A program made the position numbers and the translations under genes. Shown piece after piece: positions 19,374 to 27,605 of a stretch of DNA of 64,000 bases. This DNA is from Devosia sp. FKR38 (GTDB lineage Bacteria > Pseudomonadota > Alphaproteobacteria > Rhizobiales > Devosiaceae). Within the stretch, counting starts at the first letter, position 1. Each line of letters starts with the position of its first letter. Location of the stretch: NCBI RefSeq assembly GCF_005222805.1, contig NZ_STGC01000005.1, forward strand, positions 434,001 to 498,000, given 5' to 3'. Under the pieces are notes generated by a model that was not told where the DNA came from, did not search any database, and was given only the letters and a program-made list of their open reading frames with translations.

Positions 19374-20291
19374 TCACTTGTCTTTGGAAATAAGGCCGCG
19401 CACGAACCAGCGCTGCATGAAGGCAACCACCAGGAGCGGCGGCAGCATGATGATGAGGGCGCCCGCCATGGTGACGTTCCAGTCGGGCAGGCCAGTGGGG
19501 TCGGGGATCAGCGCCTTGAGCTGCATCACCACGGTGCCATAGGTGGCCCGGTCGGTGGTGATCAGCAGCGGCCAGAGGTACTGGTTCCAGCTCGACACGA
19601 ACATGATGGTGGCCAGCGCCAGCATATTGGTGCGGCTGAGCGGGATCAGCACTTCCCAGAAGAAGCGCAGCGGACCCGAGCCATCCATCTTGGAGGCCTC
19701 CACCAGCTCATCAGGAATGGTCATGAAGAACTGGCGGTAGAGGAAGGTACCGGTGGCCGTGGCCACCAGCGGCAGGATCATGCCGGGGTAGGAGTTGAGC
19801 AGGTTCCATTCCAGCGACACCTGCACGCCCGACAGGGTCTGGATCAGCCAGCTGATCCCCGTCACATCCAGCAGGACCTGCAGCGGCTGCAGGGCATTGG
19901 CGGCAATGGCATAGGTGGGCACGATGCGCACTTCGAGCGGCAGCATCAGCGTCATGAAGATCAGCCAGAAGCAGACCATGCGGGCGCGGAAGTTGAAGAA
20001 CACGATGGCAAAGGCCGACAGCGATGCCAGCACGATCTTGCCGATGGTCACGCCCGAAGCCACCAGGAAGCTGTTGAGCATCTTGGGGCCGAGGTCGGCG
20101 CGGTCCCAAGCGGCCTGCAGGTTTTCCAGCAGATGCGAGGAGGGCCACAGGTTGATCGGCACCTGGGTGACTTCCTGGATGGATTGGCTGCCGGCCACGA
20201 AGGTGATCCAGAACGGCAGCAGCACCAGCATCAGGCCCAGGATCATCACGCCATAGCTGATGGCGTCGAAAATAGGGGAGCGTTCGATCAT
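19374..20291 (-). CDS. ugpE: Glycerol-3-phosphate ABC transporter permease UgpE
   Basis: This 305-residue inner-membrane permease has about six membrane spans and the binding-protein-dependent transport EAA loop ([20 protein letters not shown]). It pairs with UgpA to form the translocation path. ATG at 20291 is chosen because GAGAGG lies upstream; the open frame runs on to 20327, but that part overlaps ugpA. Its start region lies just inside the end of ugpA and its stop precedes the ugpC start by 8 bases, consistent with one leftward ugpB-A-E-C message. E. coli UgpE is slightly shorter at its N terminus. Confidence 0.9.
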   Translation of the reverse strand: MIERSPIFDAISYGVMILGLMLVLLPFWITFVAGSQSIQEVTQVPINLWPSSHLLENLQAAWDRADLGPKMLNSFLVASGVTIGKIVLASLSAFAIVFFNFRARMVCFWLIFMTLMLPLEVRIVPTYAIAANALQPLQVLLDVTGISWLIQTLSGVQVSLEWNLLNSYPGMILPLVATATGTFLYRQFFMTIPDELVEASKMDGSGPLRFFWEVLIPLSRTNMLALATIMFVSSWNQYLWPLLITTDRATYGTVVMQLKALIPDPTGLPDWNVTMAGALIIMLPPLLVVAFMQRWFVRGLISKDK

Positions 20292-20301
20292 GATCGGCCT
20301 C

Positions 20302-21186
20302 TCAATGGTAGTGAACGCGCTTTTCAACCCAGGTGAACTGGATGATGGTCAGCGCAATGACCAGGAGCATCAGCACGATCGACTGGGCAGCGGCGCCCGA
20401 ATAGTCGAAGCCTTTGAAGCCGTCGAAATAGATCTTGTAGACCATCACTTCGGTGGACCCGAACGGGCCGCCCTCGGTCATGGTGTCGATGAGCCCGAAG
20501 CTGTCGGTGAAGCTCGATATCAGGTTCATAATGAGCAGGAAGAACACCGTCGGCGCGATCAGCGGCAACTGCAGATCCATCATGCGGCGGAACGGACGGG
20601 CGCCATCCATGGCCCCGGCTTCCGACAGGGAACGCGGGATCATCTGCAAGGCGGCCAAAAAGAAGATGAAATTATAGCCGATGCCCAGCCAGGCGTGGCA
20701 GACAATGACCATGCCCAGCGCCTGCCAGCCATTGATGGCGGGGTTCCAGATGCCCGGCCACATCTGATTGATGGCGCCGATCAGCCCGGACTCGGGCGCA
20801 AAGATGAAGCGGAACGCAACGCCGGCGGCCGGCGCGGCAATGGCATAAGGCCAGACATAGACCGACTGGAACAGCTTGGTGCCCTTGAGCGCCCGGTCGG
20901 CAAACACCGCCAGCGTCAGCGCCACGGCCATCGACAGCAAGGTCGTCACGGTGGCGTAGAACGTGCTGCGGCCCACCACGGTCCAATATTCGGAATCCCG
21001 GAAGATGGCGGCGAAATTGTCCCAGCCCACCCAGGTATTGCCGCCACCCCAGGGCTGCTCGAGCGTGAAGGCCCAGTAGAGCGCCTGCGAGGTTGGCCAG
21101 TAGAAGAACACCAGGACCAGCAGCAGCTGCGGGCCGATGAGCAGCCATGGCAGTGTGCCATTGCGATAGAAAGCGCGTCGTTCCAT
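20302..21186 (-). CDS. ugpA: Glycerol-3-phosphate ABC transporter permease UgpA
   Basis: This 294-residue permease with six predicted spans has the EAA loop (SLSEAGAMDGARPFRRMMDL) and an N terminus (FYRNGTLPWLLIGPQLLLVL) like UgpA of enterics. ATG at 21186 has only a weak GGCGGA ribosome-binding site about 10 bases upstream. It follows ugpB after 72 bases that hold a strong hairpin, which probably lowers permease expression relative to the binding protein. It ends 10 bases before the ugpE start, so translation may be coupled. Confidence 0.91.
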   Translation of the reverse strand: MERRAFYRNGTLPWLLIGPQLLLVLVFFYWPTSQALYWAFTLEQPWGGGNTWVGWDNFAAIFRDSEYWTVVGRSTFYATVTTLLSMAVALTLAVFADRALKGTKLFQSVYVWPYAIAAPAAGVAFRFIFAPESGLIGAINQMWPGIWNPAINGWQALGMVIVCHAWLGIGYNFIFFLAALQMIPRSLSEAGAMDGARPFRRMMDLQLPLIAPTVFFLLIMNLISSFTDSFGLIDTMTEGGPFGSTEVMVYKIYFDGFKGFDYSGAAAQSIVLMLLVIALTIIQFTWVEKRVHYH

Positions 21187-21217
21187 GGGACATCCGCCAA
21201 ATTGTCAAATAAAGGGA

Positions 21218-21245
21218 CGCGCGGACAGCCGGAGCTGTCCGCGCG
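21218..21245 (-). terminator. Hairpin between ugpB and ugpA (partial terminator or mRNA stabiliser)
   Basis: CGCGCGGACAGC and GCTGTCCGCGCG form a perfect 12-bp stem around a 4-base loop. On the minus strand a CCCTTTATTT stretch follows closely, giving a moderate T-run. Such elements after binding-protein genes often cut read-through, so that the abundant periplasmic protein is made in excess over the permeases. Confidence 0.65.
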
Positions 21246-21258
21246 CGGGTCGTTCAGA

Positions 21259-22599
21259 TCAGGGGAGCTGAGCGTCCTTGTAGGTGGCCTGGAAGCGACG
21301 CAGGATTTCATTGCCCTTGGCGTCGAAGGCTTCGAGGCTTTCCTTGACCGGCTTGTTGTTGAACAGCACGTCCTGGATGGTCTTGACCATTTCGGCGCGG
21401 ATCGAGGCGTAGTTGCCCAGGCGGATACCGCGGGTGTTCTCGGTCGGCGGGGTGAAGGTCAGGCTTTCGATGGCCTTTTCGCGGCCCTTATAGGGAGCGG
21501 CGTCGTAGAAGCCATTGGCCTTCATGGCCTCAAAGCCGGTGTTGGTCACCGGGATGTAGCCGGTCACGGTCGACCACCATTCGGCCTGCTTGGGAGTGGC
21601 GAGGAAGTTGAAGAACGCAGCGGCGCCCTTGTATTCTTCTTCGGTCTTGCCCTTGAGGGTCCACAGCGAAGCACCGCCGACGAGGCTGTTGGTGCGTTCA
21701 TGGCCTTCCATCATGGGCAGCATGGCGACTTCCCAATGCAGCTCCGGAATGGCCTTGGCAGTCACGCTGCCGTGGCCGGCAACCGAGCCCGAGAACACCT
21801 GGCAATGGCCATTGGCGAAGGAGTCCAGCTCGGTCTCGCCGGTTTCCTTGCTCTTGTTGATGAACAGACCCTCGTCGTACATCTTCTTGATCCAGGTCAG
21901 CTGGTCCACGAACAGACCCTTGCTGGCCGCCATTTCGGCATCGAGGCCACCAAAGCCATTGCCCAGGGTGGCGATCGGCTGGTTGTGGATGGCCGAGAAC
22001 TGCTCAAACCACTGCCACACGCCGGCAGCGTCAAAGGCGACCGGGCATTCATAGCCGGCGGCCTTCATCTTGCGGGCGACGTCTTCCACCTGGGTCCAGG
22101 TGGTCGGCAGGCCTTCGAAGCCAACCTTGGCCAGGGCGTCGGTGTTGTAATAGATCATCGCGGTCGAGGAGTTGAACGGCATCGACAGCAGTTCACCCTT
22201 GGAGGTGGAATAGTACGACGCGATACCGGAGAAGTAGTTGCTCCAGTCGATGTCGTAGCCGTTCTGGCTCATCAGGTCCTTGATCGGCAGATAGGCCTGG
22301 CTCAGCATCAGGTCGAGCGTGCCGGCGTCGAAGATCTGGCTGATCGTGGGCTGCTTGTTAGCGCGGAAGGCCGCGATCGTGTTCTGCAGATTGGTGTCGT
22401 AGTCGTTCTGGCTGGTGCAGACGATTTCATAGTCAGCCTGGGAGGCATTGAAATCCTTGCACATTTCCTGGATGCGGTCGGACAGGTCGCCCGACAGGCC
22501 ATACCAGAAGTCGAACTTGGTCTGCGCCGTGGCCGGAACGGAGGCCAGGGCCAGAACGGTGAGGGAGGACGCTGCACCGAGCAGCCAATTGCGTGTCAT
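21259..22599 (-). CDS. ugpB: Glycerol-3-phosphate-binding periplasmic protein UgpB
   Basis: This 446-residue exported binding protein has a signal peptide ending at about residue 25 (ALASVPATAQ). It shows family-specific stretches shared with E. coli UgpB: LLSMPFNSSTAMIYYN, VGGASLWTLKGK, TGYIPVT, RGIRLGN and a C-terminal RRF. It captures sn-glycerol-3-phosphate and glycerophosphodiesters for UgpAEC. ATG at 22599 has CGGAG nine bases upstream. First of the leftward operon, it is divergent from phnM across 204 bases with a Pho-box-like repeat, which suggests phosphate-starvation control shared with the phn genes. Confidence 0.94.
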   Translation of the reverse strand: MTRNWLLGAASSLTVLALASVPATAQTKFDFWYGLSGDLSDRIQEMCKDFNASQADYEIVCTSQNDYDTNLQNTIAAFRANKQPTISQIFDAGTLDLMLSQAYLPIKDLMSQNGYDIDWSNYFSGIASYYSTSKGELLSMPFNSSTAMIYYNTDALAKVGFEGLPTTWTQVEDVARKMKAAGYECPVAFDAAGVWQWFEQFSAIHNQPIATLGNGFGGLDAEMAASKGLFVDQLTWIKKMYDEGLFINKSKETGETELDSFANGHCQVFSGSVAGHGSVTAKAIPELHWEVAMLPMMEGHERTNSLVGGASLWTLKGKTEEEYKGAAAFFNFLATPKQAEWWSTVTGYIPVTNTGFEAMKANGFYDAAPYKGREKAIESLTFTPPTENTRGIRLGNYASIRAEMVKTIQDVLFNNKPVKESLEAFDAKGNEILRRFQATYKDAQLP

Positions 22600-22679
22600 T
22601 TGGATCGTCTCCGAATAGGGGTGCCAAGGGCGGCGGGCGGACTCCTATGCGGGCTTCTTGACGTTTGCCTTGCGGATCA

Positions 22680-22697
22680 GTGACCATTCACCGACAG
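22680..22697 (-). promoter_or_regulatory. Pho-box-like site upstream of ugpB
   Basis: On the minus strand, CTGTCGG-TGAA-TGGTCAC fits the 7-4-7 direct-repeat layout of PhoB boxes (CTGTCAT-N4-CTGTCAT), with about five of seven matches in each half. It lies about 80 bases upstream of the ugpB start. An ATGTCAT half-site near 22735 on the plus strand could serve phnM but lacks a good partner. Predicted only. Confidence 0.45.
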
Positions 22698-22803
22698 TTT
22701 CGTGACTCACCGATGACGCCCGGCATTCGCCAGAATGTCATCAAAATCGGCTAGCGCAGGCAGGTCTGCACGCCCGAAAACCAGAAGTAGAAATGGCTCG
22801 CCT

Positions 22804-23952
22804 ATGAACTCCGTCGCCCTGGGGGACCTGGTCCTCACCAATGCCCGTATCGTCATGGCCAATGAGGTCGTGGAGGGCTCGGTTCGGGTCGATGGCGGCG
22901 TCATCACCGACGTGGGCACGCCCAGCCGCACCGGCGTCGACCTCGATGGCGACTATCTCATACCGGGCCTGGTCGAGCTGCATACCGATCATCTCGAAAC
23001 CCACTACGCACCGCGTCCACGCGTGCGCTGGAACCCGGTGGCTGCGGTGCAGGCGCATGACGCCCAGATCGCCGCCTCCGGCATCACCACTGTGCTGGAT
23101 GCCATCCGCGTCGGCCTCGATGAGGATACCGACGTCACCGCCACCGAAATGCGCATTCTGGCCGATGCCATTGCCGCCGGCAGCCAGGCCGGTCGCCTGC
23201 GCGCCGAACACCATATCCACCTGCGCTGCGAAGTCTCTGCCCCCGATTGCCTGGACAGCTTCAACCTCTATCTCGACGATCCGCAGGTGCGCCTCGCCTC
23301 GCTGATGGACCACACCCCCGGCCAGCGCCAGTTCACCAGCATGGACGCCTGCCGCGCCTATTATCAGGGCAAGCGCAAGATGAGCGATGCCGAGTTCAAC
23401 GGCTTCGTCGAGCGGCGCAATGCCGATTCCATCCGCTATGCCGGCAAGCATCGCCGCGCCCTGGCCTCCGCCTGCCAGGAGCTCGGCATTGTCATGGCCA
23501 GCCATGACGACGCCACCCGCGACCATGTCGAGGAAGCCGTGGCCCTGGGCATCGAGGTCGCCGAATTCCCCACCACCATTGAGGCGGCCCGTGCCTCGCG
23601 CCAGGCCGGCATGGCCATTCTGATGGGCGGCCCCAATATGGTGCGTGGTGGCTCGCATTCCGGCAATGTCTCCGCCCGTGCCTTGGCCGAGGCCGACCTG
23701 CTCGATATTCTCTCGTCCGACTACATTCCCTTCTCCATGTTGCAGTCGGCCTTCGCCCTTGCCGACAGCGTGGAATCGGTCAGCCTCTCCAAGGCTATCC
23801 AGCTGGTCACCAAGCGCCCCGCCGAAGCCGCCGGTTTCCATGACCGCGGCGAGATCGCCATCGGCAAGCGCGCCGACTTCGTGCATCTGCGTGTCGAGGA
23901 TGGCATTCCCATCGTGCTGACCGTGTGGCGTCAGGGACGCCGGGTCATATGA
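22804..23952 (+). CDS. phnM: Ribose 1-methylphosphonate 5-triphosphate diphosphatase PhnM
   Basis: This 382-residue amidohydrolase-fold enzyme removes pyrophosphate from alpha-D-ribose 1-methylphosphonate 5-triphosphate to give the substrate of PhnJ. The first metal site is readable as ELHTDHLE, and later ligands include MASHDDATRDHV and LSSDYIPFSM. ATG at 22804 is chosen at the family N terminus (LGDLVLTNARIV); the frame extends to 22735 without added homology. The ribosome-binding site is weak. Its stop overlaps the phnN start (ATGA). It is divergent from ugpB and sits upstream of phnF and the phnG-L operon, instead of in the E. coli order. Confidence 0.94.
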   Translation: MNSVALGDLVLTNARIVMANEVVEGSVRVDGGVITDVGTPSRTGVDLDGDYLIPGLVELHTDHLETHYAPRPRVRWNPVAAVQAHDAQIAASGITTVLDAIRVGLDEDTDVTATEMRILADAIAAGSQAGRLRAEHHIHLRCEVSAPDCLDSFNLYLDDPQVRLASLMDHTPGQRQFTSMDACRAYYQGKRKMSDAEFNGFVERRNADSIRYAGKHRRALASACQELGIVMASHDDATRDHVEEAVALGIEVAEFPTTIEAARASRQAGMAILMGGPNMVRGGSHSGNVSARALAEADLLDILSSDYIPFSMLQSAFALADSVESVSLSKAIQLVTKRPAEAAGFHDRGEIAIGKRADFVHLRVEDGIPIVLTVWRQGRRVI

Positions 23953-24512
23953 GGGGCAGTTTCGTCGCCGTTGTCGGCCCCAGCGGCGCCGGCAAGGACA
24001 GCCTGATCGCCTATGCCCGCGAAAAGCTCGGGGCAGGGGGCCAGGTGTGCTTTGTCCGCCGCGTGGTGACCCGTCAGGCCGATGGCGGCAGCGAGGACCA
24101 CGACAGCCTTGATGACGCCAGCTTCGATCAGGCCGAGCGCGACGGCGCCTTTGCCCTCACCTGGGCGGCACACGACCTGCGCTATGGCCTGCCCATTTCG
24201 CTTGAGAATGATCTGCGCGCCGGCCGCGTGGTGATTGCCAATCTCTCGCGCGCCATGATCCCGGCGCTGGTCGCCCGCTATCCCGATACCGTGGTGGTCA
24301 ATGTCTCGGCCGACCGCGACGTCATCGAGAGCCGCCTGGCCAAGCGCGGGCGCGAAACCGCGGCCTCCATCCAGACCCGCCTGGATCGCCGCGTCGCCGA
24401 ACGCCTGCCCTCGAGCACCGTGCAGATCGACAATTCCGGCGCGCTCGAAACCGCCGGCCAGCAGTTCGTGCACCTGCTGGAGGATCTCGCCAGCCAGGGC
24501 GTGCGCCGCTAA
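23949..24512 (+). CDS. phnN: Ribose 1,5-bisphosphate phosphokinase PhnN
   Basis: This 187-residue P-loop kinase phosphorylates ribose 1,5-bisphosphate to PRPP, the last step of the C-P lyase route. Walker A is GPSGAGKDS near the N terminus, followed by guanylate-kinase-like features (RRVVTRQ, WAAHDLRYGLP). The ATG overlaps the phnM stop, so phnMN is a coupled pair. Its last four bases overlap the stop of the convergent phnF gene. PhnP, which would open the cyclic phosphate before this step, is not in the window. Confidence 0.93.
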   Translation: MRGSFVAVVGPSGAGKDSLIAYAREKLGAGGQVCFVRRVVTRQADGGSEDHDSLDDASFDQAERDGAFALTWAAHDLRYGLPISLENDLRAGRVVIANLSRAMIPALVARYPDTVVVNVSADRDVIESRLAKRGRETAASIQTRLDRRVAERLPSSTVQIDNSGALETAGQQFVHLLEDLASQGVRR

Positions 24513-25234
24513 ACCACCAGTTCCATGCGCTCGGCGGGAAACCGGCTGAGCGCATAGGAGATCGGACTGCCGTCCAGCCTGGCGTCGATCGCCTCCGACA
24601 CCAGTAGGATCGCCCCGGCGGAGAGGCCCAGCAACTGGGTTTCCTCTGCATCGGCATGGCGTGCCGAAATCCGCGTCGAGGCGCGCACATAATCGTCAAT
24701 GCCATAGCTGGCGAACACCGCCGTGGTGGAATGCAGCGCCACGACCCGTGCCGCGAAATCGGGAAACTTGCGATAGTCCAGCCAGGTGGTAGCGCGCGAT
24801 AGCGGCCGCCCGTCCGCGCTGGACAGGCCTTCCACTCGCACCACTTTGGCGCCCGCCTTCAGCCCCAGCGCCTGTGCGACCGCCGCACTGGCATTCTCCA
24901 GCCGGTCACTGAGATGGCGCGATGTCAGCGTCTGGGCCTGGCCGGCCAGATTTTCGGAAAAGCGCGTGCGCTTGCCGATGGGATAGCTCAGCCGCTTTGC
25001 GCTGCGCACAAAGGTGCCGCGCCCCTGTTCGGCACCCACCACGCCCTCGTCGGCCAGCACGGCCAGCGCCCGCCGCACCGTATGGCGATTGGCCGAAAAG
25101 CGCTCGGCCAGCACCGCTTCCGTGGGCAGTCGATCCCCGCTCGCCAGCTTGCCGCCGATGATGTCCAATCGGATGGCATCAGCGATCCGCCGCCACAGCG
25201 CGACCCCGCCCAACACATCTTTCGGGTCTGTCAT
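24509..25234 (-). CDS. phnF: GntR-family regulator of phosphonate genes, PhnF
   Basis: This 241-residue regulator has an N-terminal GntR winged helix (GDRLPTEAVLAERFSANRHT, then VRRALAVLADEGVV, GRGTFV) and a C-terminal UTRA effector domain. Members named PhnF repress phn genes until a phosphonate or related ligand is present. ATG at 25234 is chosen over a GTG near 25270 because the family starts here, though the ribosome-binding site is weak. It is divergent from phnG. The perfect inverted repeat in the shared gap is a likely operator for both promoters. It converges on phnN with a 4-base overlap. Confidence 0.91.
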   Translation of the reverse strand: MTDPKDVLGGVALWRRIADAIRLDIIGGKLASGDRLPTEAVLAERFSANRHTVRRALAVLADEGVVGAEQGRGTFVRSAKRLSYPIGKRTRFSENLAGQAQTLTSRHLSDRLENASAAVAQALGLKAGAKVVRVEGLSSADGRPLSRATTWLDYRKFPDFAARVVALHSTTAVFASYGIDDYVRASTRISARHADAEETQLLGLSAGAILLVSEAIDARLDGSPISYALSRFPAERMELVV

Positions 25235-25278
25235 TGCTTTTTCACACGAGAAGCCTAAGAGGGAAATCACGACACTAG

Positions 25279-25298
25279 TTGTCTAGTTCATTAGACAA
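25279..25298. promoter_or_regulatory. Inverted repeat in the phnF/phnG gap, likely PhnF operator
   Basis: TTGTCTA-GTTCAT-TAGACAA is a perfect 7-bp dyad, 12 bases before the phnG ATG and 44 bases before the phnF start. GntR-family proteins bind such short dyads. An ACTAGT palindrome lies immediately to the left. Placement between the divergent regulator and the C-P lyase operon makes autoregulation plus phnG control likely; not shown. Confidence 0.6.
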
Positions 25299-25310
25299 AT
25301 CGAGGCAAGC

Positions 25311-25766
25311 ATGCAAATCGCATCTGATCATCCGGCCCCCGACCGCAAACGCGCGCTCGACGTGCTGGCGGCCGCCCCGGCCCGCGAATTGGCCGCCGTC
25401 TGGGACGCCTGGTCCGACAAGCCGGCCACCACCAGGCTGCGCGGTCCCGAGGTGGGGCTGGTGATGGTGCGTGGCCGCGCCGGTGGCGGCGGTGCCCCTT
25501 TCAACCTGGGCGAAGCCACCGTCAGCCGCGCCAGCCTGCGCCTGGCCAGCGGCGAGGTCGGCCATGGCTATTGCCTGGGCCGCGACCTGGCCAAGGCCGA
25601 GGTCATTGCCACCATCGACGCGCTTTACCAGCGCGATCCCAAGGCCGTTGAGGCCGAGATCATCGCGCCGCTGCAAAAGGCCATCGCCACCGCCGACCAG
25701 AAGCGCCGCGACGAAGCCGCCGCAACGCGGGTCGATTTCTTCACCATGGTCCGGGGAGACAACTGA
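25311..25766 (+). CDS. phnG: C-P lyase complex subunit PhnG
   Basis: This 151-residue component of the PhnGHIJ core complex, together with PhnI, PhnH and PhnL, joins a phosphonate to the ribose of ATP with loss of adenine. It shows family features such as TRLRGPEVGLVMVRGRAGG, GEATVSRASLRL and GHGYCLGRD. It is first of the phnGHIJKL operon, with a start 12 bases after the PhnF-type dyad. Its stop is one base before the phnH ATG. Length matches E. coli PhnG. Confidence 0.95.
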   Translation: MQIASDHPAPDRKRALDVLAAAPARELAAVWDAWSDKPATTRLRGPEVGLVMVRGRAGGGGAPFNLGEATVSRASLRLASGEVGHGYCLGRDLAKAEVIATIDALYQRDPKAVEAEIIAPLQKAIATADQKRRDEAAATRVDFFTMVRGDN

Positions 25767-25767
25767 G

Positions 25768-26367
25768 ATGGACACGCTTCTCGACGGCGGTTTTGCCGAT
25801 CCCGTGCTGCAGTCCCAGACGGCCTTCCGCGCCGTGCTGGATGCACTGGCCAATCCCGGCACGCTGCAGACCCTGGCCATGCCCCAGGCTGCGCCCAGTG
25901 CCATGGCCGCCGAACTGGTCAGCATCCTTCTGACCCTGTGCGATCATGACACCAGCCTCTGGCTCGATCACGCCCTGCGCGTCGATGGTGCCCTGGTGGA
26001 GTTCCTCGCCTTCCACACTGCCGCACCGTTGACCAGCAGCGCCGGCGACGCGACCTTCGCAGCGGCTTCTGCGGCAGCGCATTTGCCGTCGCTCGACCAG
26101 TTCAACCTGGGCACCCAGGAATATCCTGATCGCTCCACCACCATTGTGCTGGCCGTGCCGGCGCTCAGCGGTGGTCCGGTGCTGCGCCTGCGCGGCCCCG
26201 GCATCAAGGATCATATCGAGATCAGCCCCCAGGGCCTGCCCGCCGACTTCCTCGGCCAATGGGCTGCCAATCGCGAGCTCTTCCCGCGCGGCATCGATCT
26301 GCTGCTGGTCGCTGATGGCCAGGTGCTCGGTCTGCCCCGTTCCACCCGCATCGCTGAGGGACAGTGA
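25768..26367 (+). CDS. phnH: C-P lyase complex subunit PhnH
   Basis: This 199-residue PhnH subunit has the family N terminus (GGFADPVLQSQTAFRAVLDA) and the later core LRGPGIKDHIEI. PhnH dimers are PLP-transferase-like in fold but lack catalysis of that kind; they are required for the core complex. ATG at 25768 is chosen because it starts one base after the phnG stop and matches the family start; the open frame extends back into phnG. phnI begins two bases after its stop. Confidence 0.94.
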   Translation: MDTLLDGGFADPVLQSQTAFRAVLDALANPGTLQTLAMPQAAPSAMAAELVSILLTLCDHDTSLWLDHALRVDGALVEFLAFHTAAPLTSSAGDATFAAASAAAHLPSLDQFNLGTQEYPDRSTTIVLAVPALSGGPVLRLRGPGIKDHIEISPQGLPADFLGQWAANRELFPRGIDLLLVADGQVLGLPRSTRIAEGQ

Positions 26368-26368
26368 C

Positions 26369-27457
26369 ATGTATGTAGCCGTCAAAGGCGGGGAAGCCGC
26401 CATCGCCAATGCCCATGCCCTGCTCGCCGACCGCCGCCGCGGCGACCGCTCGGTGCCCGGCCTGCGCCTCGACCAGATCATCCAGCAGATGGGCCTGGCC
26501 GTCGACCGCACCATGGGCGAGGGCTCGCTTTACGACACCGAACTGGCCGCTCTTGCGCTGGTCCAGGCTCGCGGTGACCTCATCGAGGCCATCTTCCTGG
26601 TCCGCGCCTTCCGCACCACGCTGCCGCGCTTTGGCTATTCCAATCCCGTGCGCACCGAGGCCATGCTGATCGAGAGGCGCATCTCGGCCACCTTCAAGGA
26701 TCTGCCCGGCGGGCAGATGCTGGGCCCAACCTTTGACTATACCCACCGCCTGCTCGACGCCGGCATTCTCGACGATGTCGTCCCGGCCCCGGTGGCCCGT
26801 CCGGCTGAAGACGCTGCCGCGCCGCGCGTCACCGATCTGCTTGGCCGCCAGGGGCTGATCGAGCCCGACGGCGAGACGGACCCCGATCGCCCCGTCGGCG
26901 ATCTCACCCGCGAACCCCTCGATTTCCCGCTCGACCGCGACCTTCGCCTGCAGGCGCTGGCCCGGGGCGACGAAGGGTTCCTGCTGGCCCTGGCCTATTC
27001 CACCCAGCGCGGCTATGGCCGCAACCACCCCTTCGTCGGCGAAATCCGCATCGGCGAGGTCGAGGTCGAATTCGACGTGCCCGAGCTGGGCTTTGCGGTG
27101 AACCTGGGTCGCATCCGCGTCACCGAATGCCAGATGGTCAACCAGTTCAAGGGCTCGGCCAAGGTGCCGCCGCAGTTCACTCGCGGCTATGGCCTGGTCT
27201 TCGGTCAGGCCGAGCGCAAGGCCATGGCCATGTCGCTGGTCGACCGTGCCCTGCGCGCCCGCGAACTGGGCGAAGACATTGTCGCCCCGGCGCAGGACGA
27301 GGAATTCGTCATCTCGCACTCCGACAATGTCCAGGCCACCGGCTTCGTCGAACACCTCAAGCTGCCGCACTATGTCGATTTCCAGGCCGATCTCGACCTT
27401 ATCCGCCGCATGCGCGCCGAACACGACGCGGCCGCGCTCAAGGAGGCGGCGGAATGA
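26369..27457 (+). CDS. phnI: C-P lyase complex subunit PhnI
   Basis: This 362-residue subunit is the nucleosidase-like component that with PhnG/H/L displaces adenine from ATP by phosphonate. The N terminus (MYVAVKGGEAAIANAHALL) and the internal block LALAYSTQRGYGRNHPFVGE are characteristic. ATG at 26369 follows the phnH stop by one base. A palindromic element (copy 2) separates it from phnJ, so PhnI and PhnJ amounts may not be strictly tied. Length matches the family. Confidence 0.95.
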   Translation: MYVAVKGGEAAIANAHALLADRRRGDRSVPGLRLDQIIQQMGLAVDRTMGEGSLYDTELAALALVQARGDLIEAIFLVRAFRTTLPRFGYSNPVRTEAMLIERRISATFKDLPGGQMLGPTFDYTHRLLDAGILDDVVPAPVARPAEDAAAPRVTDLLGRQGLIEPDGETDPDRPVGDLTREPLDFPLDRDLRLQALARGDEGFLLALAYSTQRGYGRNHPFVGEIRIGEVEVEFDVPELGFAVNLGRIRVTECQMVNQFKGSAKVPPQFTRGYGLVFGQAERKAMAMSLVDRALRARELGEDIVAPAQDEEFVISHSDNVQATGFVEHLKLPHYVDFQADLDLIRRMRAEHDAAALKEAAE

Positions 27458-27480
27458 CCTTGAGAGGTTGCAGTCGTCCT

Positions 27481-27577
27481 TCCCTCCCCCTTGAGGGGAG
27501 GGATCGAGGGTGGGGGTCGTTAAGTGGCCCACCGATGGACCCCCACCCCCAGCCCCTCCCCTCTAGGGGGAGGGGAG
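27481..27577. repeat. Paired GC-rich palindromic element, copy 2 (phnI/phnJ gap)
   Basis: This 97-bp unit has the same layout as copy 1: CCTCCCCCTTGAGGGGAGGG at the left and CCCTCCCCTCTAGGGGGAGG at the right, around a short variable centre. It begins 23 bases after the phnI stop and ends before the GGAG of phnJ. It lies inside a conserved operon and does not break any gene. Confidence 0.8.
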
Positions 27578-27605
27578 CCGAGCATCGCGCTTTGGAGCAC
27601 ACATC

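Noticed and set aside
20260-22683. An 807-codon open frame on the plus strand opposite ugpA/ugpB
   Set aside because: It crosses two clear genes and their spacer, is His/Gly/Asp-rich in the way antisense translations are, and has no recognisable domain.
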